A stretch of 9,933 bases of DNA, taken from positions 1 to 9,933 of the forward strand of contig JAISVY010000044.1 in assembly GCA_031271325.1 (NCBI GenBank). The letters are read 5' to 3'. This stretch comes from Oscillospiraceae bacterium (GTDB lineage: Bacteria; Bacillota; Clostridia; Oscillospirales; UBA929). The notes beneath the pieces are model-generated. The model was not told the DNA's origin and ran no database searches. It was given only the letters and a program-made list of their open reading frames with translations. This document shows positions 1-5,941 of the stretch, piece after piece. Numbering within the stretch: the stretch's first letter is position 1; each line of letters opens with the position of its first letter. Made by a program: the position numbers and the translations under genes.

Positions 1-1
1 C

Positions 2-79
2 TCCAAAACCAGAAAGCAGATCGCGATGCCGGAGAAGACCTCCTATACCCCCAACGGCGGGGACTTTGGGAAGTATTAA
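2..79 (+). CDS. 3' end of an unidentified protein (5' truncated)
   Basis: Only the last 25 codons are in the window. The frame starting at base 2 reads a hydrophilic tail, with KTRKQIAMPEKTSYTPNGG near its end and GDFGKY as the last six residues, then stops at TAA (77-79). I chose this frame because its stop lies 34 bases before a strong intrinsic terminator; another frame stays open into that terminator. The tail is basic, has no membrane segment, and is not one I can assign to a family. What is seen is an open frame, a stop and a following terminator. That it is a real gene is inferred. Confidence 0.45.
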   Translation, partial: SKTRKQIAMPEKTSYTPNGGDFGKY

Positions 80-113
80 TATATTGAAAACAGCGCGGGT
101 TGTAAGAAGCTCT

Positions 114-153
114 AAAAACCTCATGTTCGCCTAGCGGCGAAGATGAGGTTTTT
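114..153 (+). terminator. Strong intrinsic terminator of the upstream gene
   Basis: The arms AAAAACCTCAT (114-124) and ATGAGGTTTTT (143-153) are perfectly complementary. Inside them TTCGCC (126-131) pairs with GGCGAA (136-141) around the loop TAGC, with one G-G mismatch at 125/142. The stem ends in a run of five T. The A-tract on the 5' side could let it work on the minus strand too. It closes the partial gene ending at 79. Confidence 0.85.
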
Positions 154-180
154 CAACATTATGGTTCTTTCCGTCACTTT

Positions 181-207
181 TCCTGCTCTCCCGAAGCAGG
201 ATTTTTT
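181..207 (+). terminator. Second, tandem intrinsic terminator
   Basis: TCCTGCT (181-187) pairs perfectly with AGCAGGA (195-201) around a 7-base loop and is followed by TTTTTT (202-207). It lies 27 bases after the first terminator with no gene between, so the two probably act in tandem on the same transcript. A short RNA ending here is possible, but I see no promoter for one. Confidence 0.7.
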
Positions 208-313
208 CTCTTCGCGCAGTTTACCATATCACCGCATAAAAGCAAGCGGAAGCGGAGCCCAGGCCACGACAAACGCATGAACGGACAAAATGCACAAAAA
301 GCAGCATCCTCAT

Positions 314-391
314 GTAGGGGCGACCGTCCTCGGTCGCCGGTGGCTTCGGGATTTTCCGGGGTTACGGGCGGTCGGGGACGACCGCCCCTAC
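314..391. repeat. REPIN-like inverted pair of GTAG-headed hairpins
   Basis: The left half (314-338) begins GTAG and folds as GGCGACCG (319-326), loop TCCT, CGGTCGCC (331-338). The right half (367-391) is inverted, ends CTAC, and folds as GGGCGGTC (366-373) with GACCGCCC (380-387). The two halves face each other across about 28 bases, with GTAG at both outer ends. This is the arrangement described for REP doublets (REPIN/BIME) moved by RAYT transposases. Their two stem differences are both base-pair-preserving. No transposase is present here. The repeat sits between the upstream terminators and the glgP promoter. Confidence 0.7.
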
Positions 392-445
392 ACTTCATCT
401 GTGCAACATAGACATTCATGCGTTTGTCGTATCTAAAATCCGCCC

Positions 446-474
446 TTGCCAAAGAGCGGATTATTTGATAAAAT
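446..474 (+). promoter_or_regulatory. SigA-type extended -10 promoter for glgP
   Basis: TTGCCA (446-451, five of six matches to TTGACA), a 17-base spacer, and TAAAAT (469-474, five of six) preceded by TGA (466-468), an extended -10. The expected start point is near 481, giving a 5' UTR of about 53 bases that contains a small hairpin, CGGCG (493-497) with CGCCG (502-506). A dyad, AATCCGC (437-443) with GCGGATT (456-462), surrounds the -35 and could be an operator or part of a structured element. Confidence 0.65.
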
Positions 475-518
475 CAATGCGTTCCCATTTCACGGCGCTT
501 ACGCCGCTAAAACCGTAT

Positions 519-524
519 GAGGTG
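519..524 (+). promoter_or_regulatory. Ribosome binding site that sets the glgP start
   Basis: GAGGTG lies 9 bases upstream of the ATG at 534. The alternative in-frame starts, TTG at 465 and ATG at 477, have no comparable site and lie within or just before the predicted transcription start, so the ATG at 534 is preferred. Confidence 0.7.
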
Positions 525-533
525 TTCACAATC

Positions 534-2990
534 ATGTTTTTGAATGAAAAAGCGTTTATCAAAGACTTCAAAAAGGTGCTGGCCAGCCAATATGGCAAAT
601 CATTGGAAACCGCATCGTACGAAGATTACTGCACGGCATTGTCCAAGATGGTGCGCGATGAGCTGACGGAGCGGTGGGTGCATACCAGCAACATATATAG
701 GACGCGGGAAACGCGCCAGGTATATTACTTCTCGCTGGAATTCCTGATGGGGCAATGCCTTGAGTCGCACCTCATATACTTAGGGTTACGCGATATCTGC
801 GAAAAAGGTTTCGCCGAGATGAAGCTGGATTTTCAGAAAATTCTCGCGGCGGAGCCGGACGCGGGGCTGGGCAACGGCGGTCTCGGGCGGCTTGCCGCCT
901 GCTTCCTCGATTCGATGGCGTCGCTGCGGCTTCCGGGGCACGGATGCGGCATACGCTACCGGCACGGTCTGTTCGTGCAAAAAATTACCGACGGCCAGCA
1001 AGTGGAAATCGCCGACGGATGGCTGCGGGAAAAGAGCGTTTGGGAAATCCGTAAACCCGACAAAGCGGTCGTGGTCTTGTTCAACGGGCGCGTGGTTTCA
1101 GAGGCTGACGAAAACGGCGAGCTGCATTTCGAGACCGTTGACGCGACCCCCGTACGCGCCATTCCGTACGACATCCCGGTTCCGGGCTACAACAACAACA
1201 CCGTCAACACGCTGCGGCTGTGGAGAGCGGAATCGATGGAACAGGAGATCGATTTCACGTCGTTCTCGCGGGGCGACTATATCGGAGCGCGCCTGAACAG
1301 CTACCTCGCGGAGTCGATCTCCGAGGTTCTCTACCCCGACGACTCAAACTATCAAAACCGTGTGCTGCGCCTAAAACAGCAATATTTTCTTTGCTCCGCC
1401 GGGCTGCAGTCGATCATCCGCACCTATCGCGGCAAAGACAAAACGCGTGATCTGCGCGGCTTTGCCGATTTGGTCTGCATCCAGATCAACGACACGCATC
1501 CCGCGCTGGCCGTACCGGAACTGATGCGTCTGCTGATGGACGAGCACGGGCTGGGCTGGAACGAGGCGTGGTCGGTTACGACCCGCACGATTGCCTATAC
1601 CAACCACACCATCATGCCCGAGGCGCTGGAGAAATGGCCGGTCGATACCATGCGGGAACTGCTCCCGCGCATCTATATGATCATTGAGGAGATCAATCGC
1701 CGTTTCTGCGCGGAACTCGCGGAAGTCTACCCCGGCGAGGAGGAACGCTGGAGCCGTATGGCCGTCATCGGCGACGGCGTTGTGCGGATGGCGCACCTCG
1801 CGATCGTCGGCTCGTTCTCGGTAAACGGCGTTGCCGCGGTACACTCCGAGATCCTAAAAACCGTCGTCTTAAAAGACTTTAATGAATACTACCCGCAGAA
1901 ATTCAACAACAAGACCAACGGTATTACGCACCGCCGCTGGCTGATCAAATCCAATCCCGAATTGGCCGGGTTTATTTCCGAGACGATCGGCGCGGCGTGG
2001 ATTGACGACCCGTCGCTTTTGGTTCAGCTTGCCGAGCTGAAAGACGACGCGGCGGCGCTCCAAAAACTCGAAGCCATCAAGCGGCGCAACAAAGAAAAAC
2101 TCGCGGCGTACATTGTTGAGCGTAACGCGGTGAGCGTCGATCCTGACGCGATCTTCGACGTGCAGGTGAAACGCATTCACGGGTATAAACGCCAGCTGAT
2201 GAACCTGCTGCATATCCTGCACCTCTATGACCGGCTCCGCAACGGCAGCGACATCGGCGCGCCGCGCGTCTTCCTGATGGCGGGCAAGGCCGCGCCCAGC
2301 TATTATTTCGCGAAAAACGTGATCAAGCTCGCCAACGTGATCGCGTCCGTCGTCAACAACGACCCCGTGTGCAAAGGCAAGCTGTCGCTGATCTTTTTGG
2401 CAAACTACGGCATCTCGTCCGCCGAGCGCATTTTCCCCGGCGCGGAAGTGAGCGAGCAGATTTCCACCGCGTCTAAAGAGGCGTCGGGCACGTCCAACAT
2501 GAAGTTTATGATGAACGGCGCCGTTACGCTGGGTACGTCCGACGGGGCGAACATCGAGATTTTTGACGCGGTGGGCGACGAAAACGGGTTCCGTTTCGGT
2601 CTCGGCGTAGAGGAAGTGCTCTCCTATTACGCTCACGGCGGTTACAACCCGCACAGCGTGATGGAGAGCGACCCGCGCCTGCGAAGCGTCTTCCGGCTGC
2701 TGCAAGGCGGTCTCAACGAGCATATGCCTCCCAACGAGCATCATATTTCATCCGACGAGTTTATCAATATCGTTTGCTCCCTGCTGGATTACGGCGACGA
2801 ATTCTTTGTTCTGCAGGATTTTGACGCGTATGTCAAGGCGCAGAAAGACATCTCCGAGGCATACGCCGACCGCCGCCGCTGGAACCGGATGAGCTTGATC
2901 AATATCGCGCACAGCGGCATCTTCGCCTCCGACAACACCATCCGTCAATACGCGAACGAGCTGTGGCGGATCAGCGCCCCCAGCCGGTAA
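534..2990 (+). CDS. glgP: Glycogen/maltodextrin phosphorylase (GT35)
   Basis: The 818-residue product matches the usual length of bacterial glycogen phosphorylases. The enzyme is cytoplasmic and PLP-dependent, and it releases glucose-1-phosphate from the non-reducing ends of alpha-1,4-glucan. Visible landmarks are the glycine-rich block EPDAGLGNGGLGR at 107-119, the NGITHRRWL block at 462-470, and RIHGYKRQL with R547 and K552, which correspond to the phosphate-contacting Arg569 and Lys574 of the muscle enzyme. The family signature EASGTSNMKFMMNG carries the PLP lysine K657. The mammalian N-terminal regulatory phosphoserine segment is absent, as usual in bacteria. Frame also allows starts at 465 and 477, but these overlap the promoter. 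The gene stands alone, without glgA, glgB, glgC or malQ next to it. Substrate preference between glycogen and maltodextrin cannot be told from sequence. Confidence 0.97.
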   Translation: MFLNEKAFIKDFKKVLASQYGKSLETASYEDYCTALSKMVRDELTERWVHTSNIYRTRETRQVYYFSLEFLMGQCLESHLIYLGLRDICEKGFAEMKLDFQKILAAEPDAGLGNGGLGRLAACFLDSMASLRLPGHGCGIRYRHGLFVQKITDGQQVEIADGWLREKSVWEIRKPDKAVVVLFNGRVVSEADENGELHFETVDATPVRAIPYDIPVPGYNNNTVNTLRLWRAESMEQEIDFTSFSRGDYIGARLNSYLAESISEVLYPDDSNYQNRVLRLKQQYFLCSAGLQSIIRTYRGKDKTRDLRGFADLVCIQINDTHPALAVPELMRLLMDEHGLGWNEAWSVTTRTIAYTNHTIMPEALEKWPVDTMRELLPRIYMIIEEINRRFCAELAEVYPGEEERWSRMAVIGDGVVRMAHLAIVGSFSVNGVAAVHSEILKTVVLKDFNEYYPQKFNNKTNGITHRRWLIKSNPELAGFISETIGAAWIDDPSLLVQLAELKDDAAALQKLEAIKRRNKEKLAAYIVERNAVSVDPDAIFDVQVKRIHGYKRQLMNLLHILHLYDRLRNGSDIGAPRVFLMAGKAAPSYYFAKNVIKLANVIASVVNNDPVCKGKLSLIFLANYGISSAERIFPGAEVSEQISTASKEASGTSNMKFMMNGAVTLGTSDGANIEIFDAVGDENGFRFGLGVEEVLSYYAHGGYNPHSVMESDPRLRSVFRLLQGGLNEHMPPNEHHISSDEFINIVCSLLDYGDEFFVLQDFDAYVKAQKDISEAYADRRRWNRMSLINIAHSGIFASDNTIRQYANELWRISAPSR

Positions 2991-3069
2991 TGCAGGGCTT
3001 GCCGAACAGCGGCGCCGTCACGCTTGACAACTTATTTCGGCCGGAGTTGTTCAGCTGCCCCTAATTTAC

Positions 3070-3099
3070 GCGGGGAAACGGCATTGACCGTTTCCCCGC
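3070..3099. terminator. 12-bp perfect hairpin after glgP, without a T-tract
   Basis: GCGGGGAAACGG (3070-3081) and CCGTTTCCCCGC (3088-3099) are perfectly complementary around the loop CATTGA. It lies 80 bases after the glgP stop and before the rpe promoter, where a terminator is expected, but neither side has a run of T. It may be a pause site, an mRNA 3'-end stabiliser or a weak terminator. A weaker dyad, CAACT (3028-3032) with AGTTG (3045-3049), lies just upstream. Confidence 0.45.
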
Positions 3100-3122
3100 T
3101 ATCATCAAGCGCCAAAAACACC

Positions 3123-3151
3123 TTTTCAGGTACCCGGGCGCACTATATACT
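3123..3151 (+). promoter_or_regulatory. Candidate promoter for rpe-mtnA
   Basis: TTTTCA (3123-3128, four of six) is followed by a 17-base spacer and TATACT (3146-3151, five of six). Transcription would begin near 3158, leaving a very short leader before the GTG at 3172. AAGGA (3158-3162) supplies the ribosome binding site 9 bases before that GTG. If the start point is right, part of that site lies at the very 5' end of the mRNA. Confidence 0.5.
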
Positions 3152-3171
3152 ATGGATAAGGATAGATTTTT

Positions 3172-3837
3172 GTGAAACGTCTCGAGCCTTCCCTGCTGGC
3201 CGCCGACCTTTACCGTCTGCCCGCGCAAATGGAGGCCGCCGAACGCGGCGGCGCGGCGGCGTGGCATCTGGATATTATGGACGGGCATTTTGTCCCCAAC
3301 TTATCGTTCGGACCGCATGTCTGCGAAGGAATTCGCAAACACACCGCGCTGCCTGTCACCGCGCACCTGATGGTGGAGCGTCCTTCCCGGTTCATACGCC
3401 CGTTTTTAGACGCGGGCGCGGGCGCGGTGCTGCTGCACGCGGAAACAGAGCCGGAACGGTTGCCGGAACTGCTGCGGTCGGTTCGGGACGCGGGAGCCGA
3501 ACCCGGCGTTGTCCTGCGCCCCAAAACGCCGCCGGAAACCGTTCTGCCGTATCTCCCGGCAATCGGGCGGGTACTGCTGATGTCGGTTGAGCCGGGTTAC
3601 GGCGGGCAGGCGCTGCTGCCGGAGAGTTTCGGCCGGATCCGGGCGCTGCGCCGCCTGATCGAGCGAGAGAACCCGGCGGTTCTTCTCGCGCTGGACGGCG
3701 GGGTGACGCCAGAGAATGCCCCGGCGCTGCTTGAGGCGGGCGTTGACGTGTTCGTGGCCGGAAGCTCGGTCTTCGGCGCTCCCGACATTGAGACGCGCTG
3801 CCGGGAATTCTGCGGGGTTTTGCGGCATGAACCGTGA
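3172..3837 (+). CDS. rpe: Ribulose-phosphate 3-epimerase
   Basis: The 221-residue (beta/alpha)8-barrel enzyme interconverts ribulose-5-phosphate and xylulose-5-phosphate in the cytoplasm (pentose phosphate pathway). Seen in the sequence are EPSLLAAD at 5-12, the first family signature WHLDIMDGHFVPN at 31-43, HLM at 65-67, the second signature LMSVEPGYGGQ at 136-146, and LDGGVTPENA from 174. The four metal and catalytic positions of the family are present: H32, D34, H65 and D175. Start is GTG at 3172 with AAGGA 9 bases upstream. Some positions are unusual: RPKTP where LNPATP is typical, and E140 in place of the common Asn. Its end overlaps the start of mtnA by 11 bases. The usual clostridial neighbours rsgA and prkC are not here. 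A related ketopentose-phosphate substrate cannot be excluded. Confidence 0.93.
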   Translation: MKRLEPSLLAADLYRLPAQMEAAERGGAAAWHLDIMDGHFVPNLSFGPHVCEGIRKHTALPVTAHLMVERPSRFIRPFLDAGAGAVLLHAETEPERLPELLRSVRDAGAEPGVVLRPKTPPETVLPYLPAIGRVLLMSVEPGYGGQALLPESFGRIRALRRLIERENPAVLLALDGGVTPENAPALLEAGVDVFVAGSSVFGAPDIETRCREFCGVLRHEP

Positions 3838-4873
3838 GTATGATACCGTCAGTTTAGATGACGAGCGCGGTGTTTTAGTCGCGATTGACCAGACGAAACT
3901 GCCGAACGCGCTGGAGTTTCTCGCTCTCTCAACCCCGCCTGACATACGGGACGCGATACGCTCCCTGCAGATCCGGGGCGCGCCCGCGATTGGCGTAGCG
4001 GCGGCGTTCGGATACTATCTCGCCGCCCGAAACGCGGCCGTTTCCGGCGACGCGTTATGGGAAGCCCTGCGGGAGGCGAAACAAACGCTCGCCTCTTCCC
4101 GCCCCACCGCCGTCAACCTCTTTTGGGCGCTGGAACGGATGGAGCGCTCCGCCTTTTCCTGCCCGGACAGACAGAACCTCATACAACGGCTGAAGGCGGA
4201 AGCGGTTTCTATCCGGGACGAAGACGTCGCGTCCTGCCGCGCCATCGGCGGGTACGGACTGACACTGCTCAAAGACGGAGACGGCATCCTGACCCATTGC
4301 AACGCGGGGCGTTTGGCTGCCGTGCGGTACGGAACCGCGCTCGCGCCGGTGTATGTCGGAGCGGAACGCGGAGCGCGTTTCAAGGTGTATGCGACCGAGA
4401 CGCGCCCCCTGATGCAGGGCGCGCGGCTGACCGCCTACGAACTGTCCGCCGCCGGGATTGACGTAACGCTGATTTGCGACAACATGGCGTCGCGGGTCAT
4501 GCGGAACGGCTGGGTGCGGGCGGTGATCACGGGCTGTGACCGCGTAGCCGCCAACGGCGATGTCTGCAACAAGATCGGTACCTCCGCCCTCGCCGTGCTG
4601 GCCGCGCATTACAGTATCCCCTTCTATGTGTGCGCTCCGCTCTCCACCGTCGATCTCCGTACCGCTTCCGGGGATGAAATCCCGATTGAGGAGCGGGACG
4701 GCGGCGAGGTCTCCGAGATGTGGTTTCAAAAACCGTCGGCGCCCGCGGGGGTGAAGATATACAATCCTTCGTTCGATGTCACGCCCCATTCGCTGGTCAG
4801 CGCAATCGTCACAGAACGGGGCGTTCTCCGCGCCCCTTACGCGGAGAGCTTACGCGGCGCAAAGCATTCATGA
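3827..4873 (+). CDS. mtnA: S-methyl-5-thioribose-1-phosphate isomerase (MtnA)
   Basis: The 348-residue product belongs to the MtnA/eIF2B-alpha-like isomerase family, which converts the 1-phosphate aldose of methylthioribose into methylthioribulose-1-phosphate in methionine salvage or the DHAP shunt. Landmarks are IDQTKLP at 20-26, IRGAPAIGVAAAFG at 49-62, THCNAG with catalytic C158, ETRPLMQGARLTAYEL at 191-206, and GCDRVAANGD with catalytic D238 (Cys160 and Asp240 in the B. subtilis enzyme). The end carries NPSFDVTP and ITERG-like blocks. The ATG at 3827 is chosen over an earlier in-frame ATG at 3716 because homology begins there and GGGG lies 9 bases upstream. It overlaps rpe by 11 bases, indicating translational coupling. 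No other salvage gene is adjacent. Four extra cysteines cluster near the active site. A 5-deoxyribose-1-phosphate or ribose-1,5-bisphosphate isomerase role is possible but less likely. Confidence 0.92.
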   Translation: MNREYDTVSLDDERGVLVAIDQTKLPNALEFLALSTPPDIRDAIRSLQIRGAPAIGVAAAFGYYLAARNAAVSGDALWEALREAKQTLASSRPTAVNLFWALERMERSAFSCPDRQNLIQRLKAEAVSIRDEDVASCRAIGGYGLTLLKDGDGILTHCNAGRLAAVRYGTALAPVYVGAERGARFKVYATETRPLMQGARLTAYELSAAGIDVTLICDNMASRVMRNGWVRAVITGCDRVAANGDVCNKIGTSALAVLAAHYSIPFYVCAPLSTVDLRTASGDEIPIEERDGGEVSEMWFQKPSAPAGVKIYNPSFDVTPHSLVSAIVTERGVLRAPYAESLRGAKHS

Positions 4874-4937
4874 AACCCCGCTCCGGCTTCGCCGTCGGGT
4901 CATCTTCCGGTCTGTTTTGCAAAAACTGAAAATTTGT

Positions 4938-4966
4938 TTGCTTTTTTGTTCGAAATGTGATACGCT
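4938..4966 (+). promoter_or_regulatory. Extended -10 promoter for lexA
   Basis: TTGCTT (4938-4943) is followed by a 17-base spacer and TACGCT (4961-4966) with TGA (4958-4960) directly before it. The -35 is weak but the extended -10 compensates. Transcription would start near 4973, about 24 bases before the lexA ATG. Confidence 0.5.
4951..4964. promoter_or_regulatory. Possible degenerate LexA operator
   Basis: CGAAATGTGATACG matches seven of the ten fixed positions of the Gram-positive SOS box CGAAC-N4-GTTCG and overlaps the -10 of lexA, where an autoregulatory site is expected. The mismatches break the central palindrome, so this is only a candidate. Confidence 0.25.
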
Positions 4967-4976
4967 ATCGGTAAAC

Positions 4977-4993
4977 AAGAAGGGAGGCTTCTT
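4977..4993 (+). promoter_or_regulatory. lexA ribosome binding site in a hairpin loop
   Basis: AAGAAG (4977-4982) and CTTCTT (4988-4993) are perfectly complementary, and GGAGG (4983-4987) is exactly the loop between them. The GGAGG lies 9 bases before the ATG at 4997. The site is near-consensus. The stem would present the site in the loop and cover most of the spacer. Confidence 0.6.
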
Positions 4994-4996
4994 CTG

Positions 4997-5590
4997 ATGG
5001 GAAAATCCAACGAGAAACAGCAAAAGATATTGGAATACATCCGGTGGTTCACAAAGGAGCATAAATATCCGCCCAGTGTACGCGAAATCGGGGCGGCCGT
5101 CAACCTTCGCAGCCCCTCGACTGTCCATATGCACATAAAATCGCTGATCGAAAAAGGATATTTGAGAAAAGACGCGAACAAAACACGCGCTTTAATCCTC
5201 ACCGACGCGATTGACGACGACATCGGCGTACCCATCATCGGCAGGGTCACGGCGGGCGCGCCGATCCTCGCGTTCGAGGAACAGCGCGGCGTACTCGCGT
5301 ATAAACCGCACGGCGACGGCGAGTTTTTCGCCCTTGAGGTGCGCGGCGACTCGATGATCAACGCCGGGATTCTGGACGGAGACTATGTCATCGTGCGCAA
5401 GCAGTCAAACGCGCGCAACGGGCAGATTGTCGTCGCCCTCTTGGAAGACGAAGCCACCGTCAAGCGCCTGATGCGCAGCGACGGCGAAATTTGGCTGCTC
5501 GCCGAAAACCCCCGCTACGAACCGATCGACGGTTCGTACTGCCAGATCCTCGGCGTGGTCACGTCGCTGGTAAGGGATTCGGTGGTATAG
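4997..5590 (+). CDS. lexA: LexA repressor (SOS regulator, S24 self-cleaving)
   Basis: The 197-residue product is a full-length LexA. Residues 1-65 form the winged helix-turn-helix DNA-binding domain, with PPSVREIGAAVNLRSPSTVH at 25-44 as the recognition region. A short linker (about 70-78) leads to the S24 peptidase domain. The self-cleavage bond is A86-G87 in RVTAGAP, and the catalytic dyad is S119 (RGDSM) and K156 (ATVKRL), matching the spacing of the E. coli protein. It represses DNA-damage genes until RecA filaments trigger self-cleavage. It has its own promoter and a near-consensus ribosome binding site, and a terminator-like hairpin follows. No sulA/yneA-type gene or other SOS gene lies beside it in this window. 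Confidence 0.97.
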   Translation: MGKSNEKQQKILEYIRWFTKEHKYPPSVREIGAAVNLRSPSTVHMHIKSLIEKGYLRKDANKTRALILTDAIDDDIGVPIIGRVTAGAPILAFEEQRGVLAYKPHGDGEFFALEVRGDSMINAGILDGDYVIVRKQSNARNGQIVVALLEDEATVKRLMRSDGEIWLLAENPRYEPIDGSYCQILGVVTSLVRDSVV

Positions 5591-5612
5591 GTTTAGAGCT
5601 TCTCAGTTTATA

Positions 5613-5660
5613 ACGCCCCGTACCGTGCCTCACGGCGCCGGTACGGGGCGTCTGACGTTT
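5613..5660 (+). terminator. Long hairpin terminator after lexA
   Basis: ACGCCCCGTACC (5613-5624) pairs perfectly with GGTACGGGGCGT (5640-5651). The stem continues inside as GTGCC (5625-5629) with GGCGC (5634-5638), loop TCAC, one bulged C. The first T-run (TTTT, 5657-5660) begins only 6 bases after the stem, so efficiency is uncertain, but the position 22 bases after the lexA stop fits a terminator. Confidence 0.6.
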
Positions 5661-5710
5661 TCGCGGGTTTGCCATATCATCGAAGCGCTGAAAACTGCGT
5701 GTTCGTGTGA

Positions 5711-5812
5711 GTAGGGCGCGACGACCCCGGCGCGCCGCCGGTTTCAACGTCCTGTGCGGGGGAGGCGTTTTGCCTCCCGCGATACCTGCGGGCGGGATGA
5801 CCCCGCCCCTAC
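5711..5812. repeat. REPIN-like element, GTAG hairpins facing each other
   Basis: The left unit (5711-5739) starts GTAG and pairs GGCGCG (5715-5720) with CGCGCC (5731-5736). The right unit is inverted, ends CTAC (5809-5812), and pairs GGGCGGG (5790-5796) with CCCGCCC (5802-5808). Between them is a third hairpin, GGGAGGC (5760-5766) with GCCTCCC (5772-5778). Layout and outward GTAG ends match the element at 314-391. It is the first part of the 5661-6069 noncoding stretch, which has no credible gene. Confidence 0.65.
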
Positions 5813-5906
5813 ACGTCTTAACTGTTATCTGTTCGTTGTTCACTGCCGTGAACATCCTCTGGTGTGCGGCATTCGCCGCCCCCTTCCGGCGGAAGGGGCT
5901 TCGTGG
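5809..5906. repeat. Composite repeat, copy 1 (heptads plus two hairpins)
   Basis: The order is CTACACGTC, three 7-base units (TTAACTG 5818, TTATCTG 5825, TTCGTTG 5832) and TTCAC, then a GTTCAC/GTGAAC hairpin (5838-5853), a GCGGC/GCCGC hairpin with loop ATTC (5866-5879), and CCCCTTCC (5880-5887) pairing with GGAAGGGG (5891-5898). A second copy with the same order lies 129 bases downstream. No coding potential is evident. Confidence 0.6.
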
Positions 5907-5912
5907 AATTAC

Positions 5913-5941
5913 GGCGGCGTGCCGGGGTCGTCACGCCCTAC
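5913..5941. repeat. Third GTAG-headed hairpin, inverted sister of 5711-5739
   Basis: This 29-base unit is the reverse complement of 5711-5739 at 27 of 29 positions and ends CTAC (5938-5941). GGCGTG (5916-5921) pairs with CACGCC (5932-5937). The two differences from its sister, at 5920 and 5933, are opposite one another in the stem, so the hairpin is preserved. Confidence 0.65.

Noticed and set aside
1869..2744. 291-codon open frame antisense to glgP
   Set aside because: It is the mirror of a highly conserved phosphorylase in GC-rich DNA; the translation has no recognisable domain and the real gene is on the plus strand.
3024..3029. Perfect TTGACA as the -35 of an rpe promoter
   Set aside because: No -10-like hexamer lies at suitable spacing; the TATACT promoter further downstream fits better.
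3024..3590. 188-codon plus-strand frame overlapping rpe
   Set aside because: Out of frame with the well-supported rpe and shows arginine-rich low-complexity composition typical of shadow frames.
4919..4947. Intrinsic terminator for mtnA
   Set aside because: GCAAA/TTTGC gives only a 5-bp stem with a 13-base loop before six T; it overlaps the lexA -35, so it was not called as a feature.
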